Shown: in pieces, positions 63,420 through 64,000 of the stretch
Position numbering within the stretch: position 1 is the first letter of the stretch
Layout: each line of letters opens with the position of its first letter
NCBI RefSeq assembly: GCF_000332155.1
Contig: NZ_KB235904.1
Coordinates: forward strand, 710,946-774,945
DNA from: Kamptonema formosum PCC 6407
Lineage (GTDB): Bacteria; Cyanobacteriota; Cyanobacteriia; Cyanobacteriales; Microcoleaceae
Length of the DNA: 64,000 nucleotides
Direction: 5' to 3'
Notes under the pieces: model-generated
What the model saw: only the letters and a program-made list of their open reading frames with translations
The model's database searches: none
What the model was told of the DNA's origin: nothing
Position numbers and translations under genes: made by a program

Positions 63420-64000
63420 ATGGTTCATCAACCTCCTTCGGGTGCAAGGGATCTACTGCCCCTCGATGTTGCCCAAAAAATCTCGATAGAACGCCGCTTG
63501 CAGCAGGTTTTTCACCGCTGGGGCTATCACCGAATTATTACCTCTACCCTTGAACGGTTGGATACTTTAATGGCCGGTGGAGCCGTTCAACGTTCAACGG
63601 TAATTCAGTTACAAGATGCTGAAGATGGCGAACTCGGCTTGCGACCGGAGTTGACTGCTTCCATTGCTAGGGCAGCCGCAACGCGCATGGTGGACAGCGC
63701 AGCTTGGCCGCAGCGCCTCTACTACAATGCGAATGTTTTCCGTAAAGGGCGGGGATTTGGTGGTCACGGTAGCCAGCAGGAATTTTATCAAGCTGGCGTG
63801 GAATTACTCGGCGCTGGCGGTGTCGCGGCGGATGTGGAAATTTTGCTGTTGCTGTGCGAGTGCTTGCAGAACTTGGGGTTGAGTGGGTGGCATTTGGTTT
63901 TAGGGGAAGCTGGCTTGACAGCGAAGCTTCTCGATCCCTTTCCGGTGCAGGTGCGAGATCGGGTGAGGAGTGCGATCGCAAATCTTGACCGTATTGCCCT
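63420..64000 (+). CDS. hisZ: ATP phosphoribosyltransferase regulatory subunit, partial
   Basis: Runs off the right edge (193 codons seen). MVHQPPSGARDLLPLDVAQK, HRWGYHRIITSTLERLDTL, LRPELTASIARAAATRM, and RKGRGFGGHGSQQEFYQAGVELLG match the histidyl-tRNA-synthetase-like subunit that activates HisG in histidine synthesis. It lacks the tRNA-binding features of a true HisRS in the part seen. The gap before it is repeat DNA. Confidence 0.9.
   Translation, partial: MVHQPPSGARDLLPLDVAQKISIERRLQQVFHRWGYHRIITSTLERLDTLMAGGAVQRSTVIQLQDAEDGELGLRPELTASIARAAATRMVDSAAWPQRLYYNANVFRKGRGFGGHGSQQEFYQAGVELLGAGGVAADVEILLLLCECLQNLGLSGWHLVLGEAGLTAKLLDPFPVQVRDRVRSAIANLDRIA

Overview
The window looks like the chromosome of a filamentous, non-heterocystous-type cyanobacterium (Oscillatoriales-like; genus not determinable by eye). 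Evidence: photosystem II genes (psbZ, psbA), a plant-type ferredoxin, the sufR/sufBCDS arrangement, many copies of the HIP1 octamer GCGATCGC, and abundant heptameric tandem repeats of the TTGGTAA / GTTAACA / TTGTTAG kind between genes.

Layout. 1-10.7 kb: housekeeping and photosynthesis genes (edge of a DHH-family protein, psbZ, ribH, tRNA-Gly, a ProA paralogue without the catalytic Cys, psbA, a HIT protein, comM, purB, a VanX-type dipeptidase, tRNA-Gln), interrupted at 7.1-8.2 kb by the wreck of a type II restriction-modification system. 10.8-42.6 kb: almost entirely signal transduction, nearly all on the minus strand: a 1432-residue PAS/LOV/GAF histidine kinase, a first chemosensory set (REC, CheB, CheA-REC, two receptors) flanked by a protein-arginine-deiminase-like protein whose three catalytic positions all look substituted, then nadC, an isolated 5S rRNA gene with its own promoter, an MscS channel, and a second chemosensory set whose gene order copies the Pseudomonas Wsp system (CheW, CheR-TPR, two WspA-like receptors, WspD-like CheW, CheA-REC, CheB) but ends in a receiver-PP2C phosphatase, a GHKL ATPase and a STAS protein instead of a GGDEF enzyme. 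42.7-48.9 kb: sufR divergent from sufBCDS, with a CAAC-N6-GTTG operator. 48.9-64 kb: mixed housekeeping (Nudix, TonB-like proline-rich protein, lysC, metallophosphatase, a solute-binding protein paired with a hybrid kinase, a GGDEF remnant, tRNA-Ser, ferredoxin, thermonuclease-like lipoprotein, inositol phosphatase, J-domain/TPR protein, edge of hisZ).

How the genes fit together. The likeliest new biology is the 27-42 kb block. If the Wsp-like array phosphorylates the receiver of the PP2C protein, surface or envelope signals would be turned into dephosphorylation of a STAS switch protein rather than into cyclic-di-GMP. Filamentous cyanobacteria have no flagella, so the target is more likely gliding/hormogonium behaviour, type IV pili or gene expression. 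The MscS channel next to it suggests, but does not prove, an envelope-tension input.

A second theme is repeat invasion. G-rich minisatellites, heptamer arrays and short terminal-inverted-repeat elements lie inside coding regions (DHH protein, CheB linker, histidine-kinase linker) or supply the stop codons of genes (cheA, nadC, the TonB-like gene).

All functions are read from motifs and family knowledge by eye; no database search was possible. No CRISPR array, prophage or complete insertion sequence was seen.
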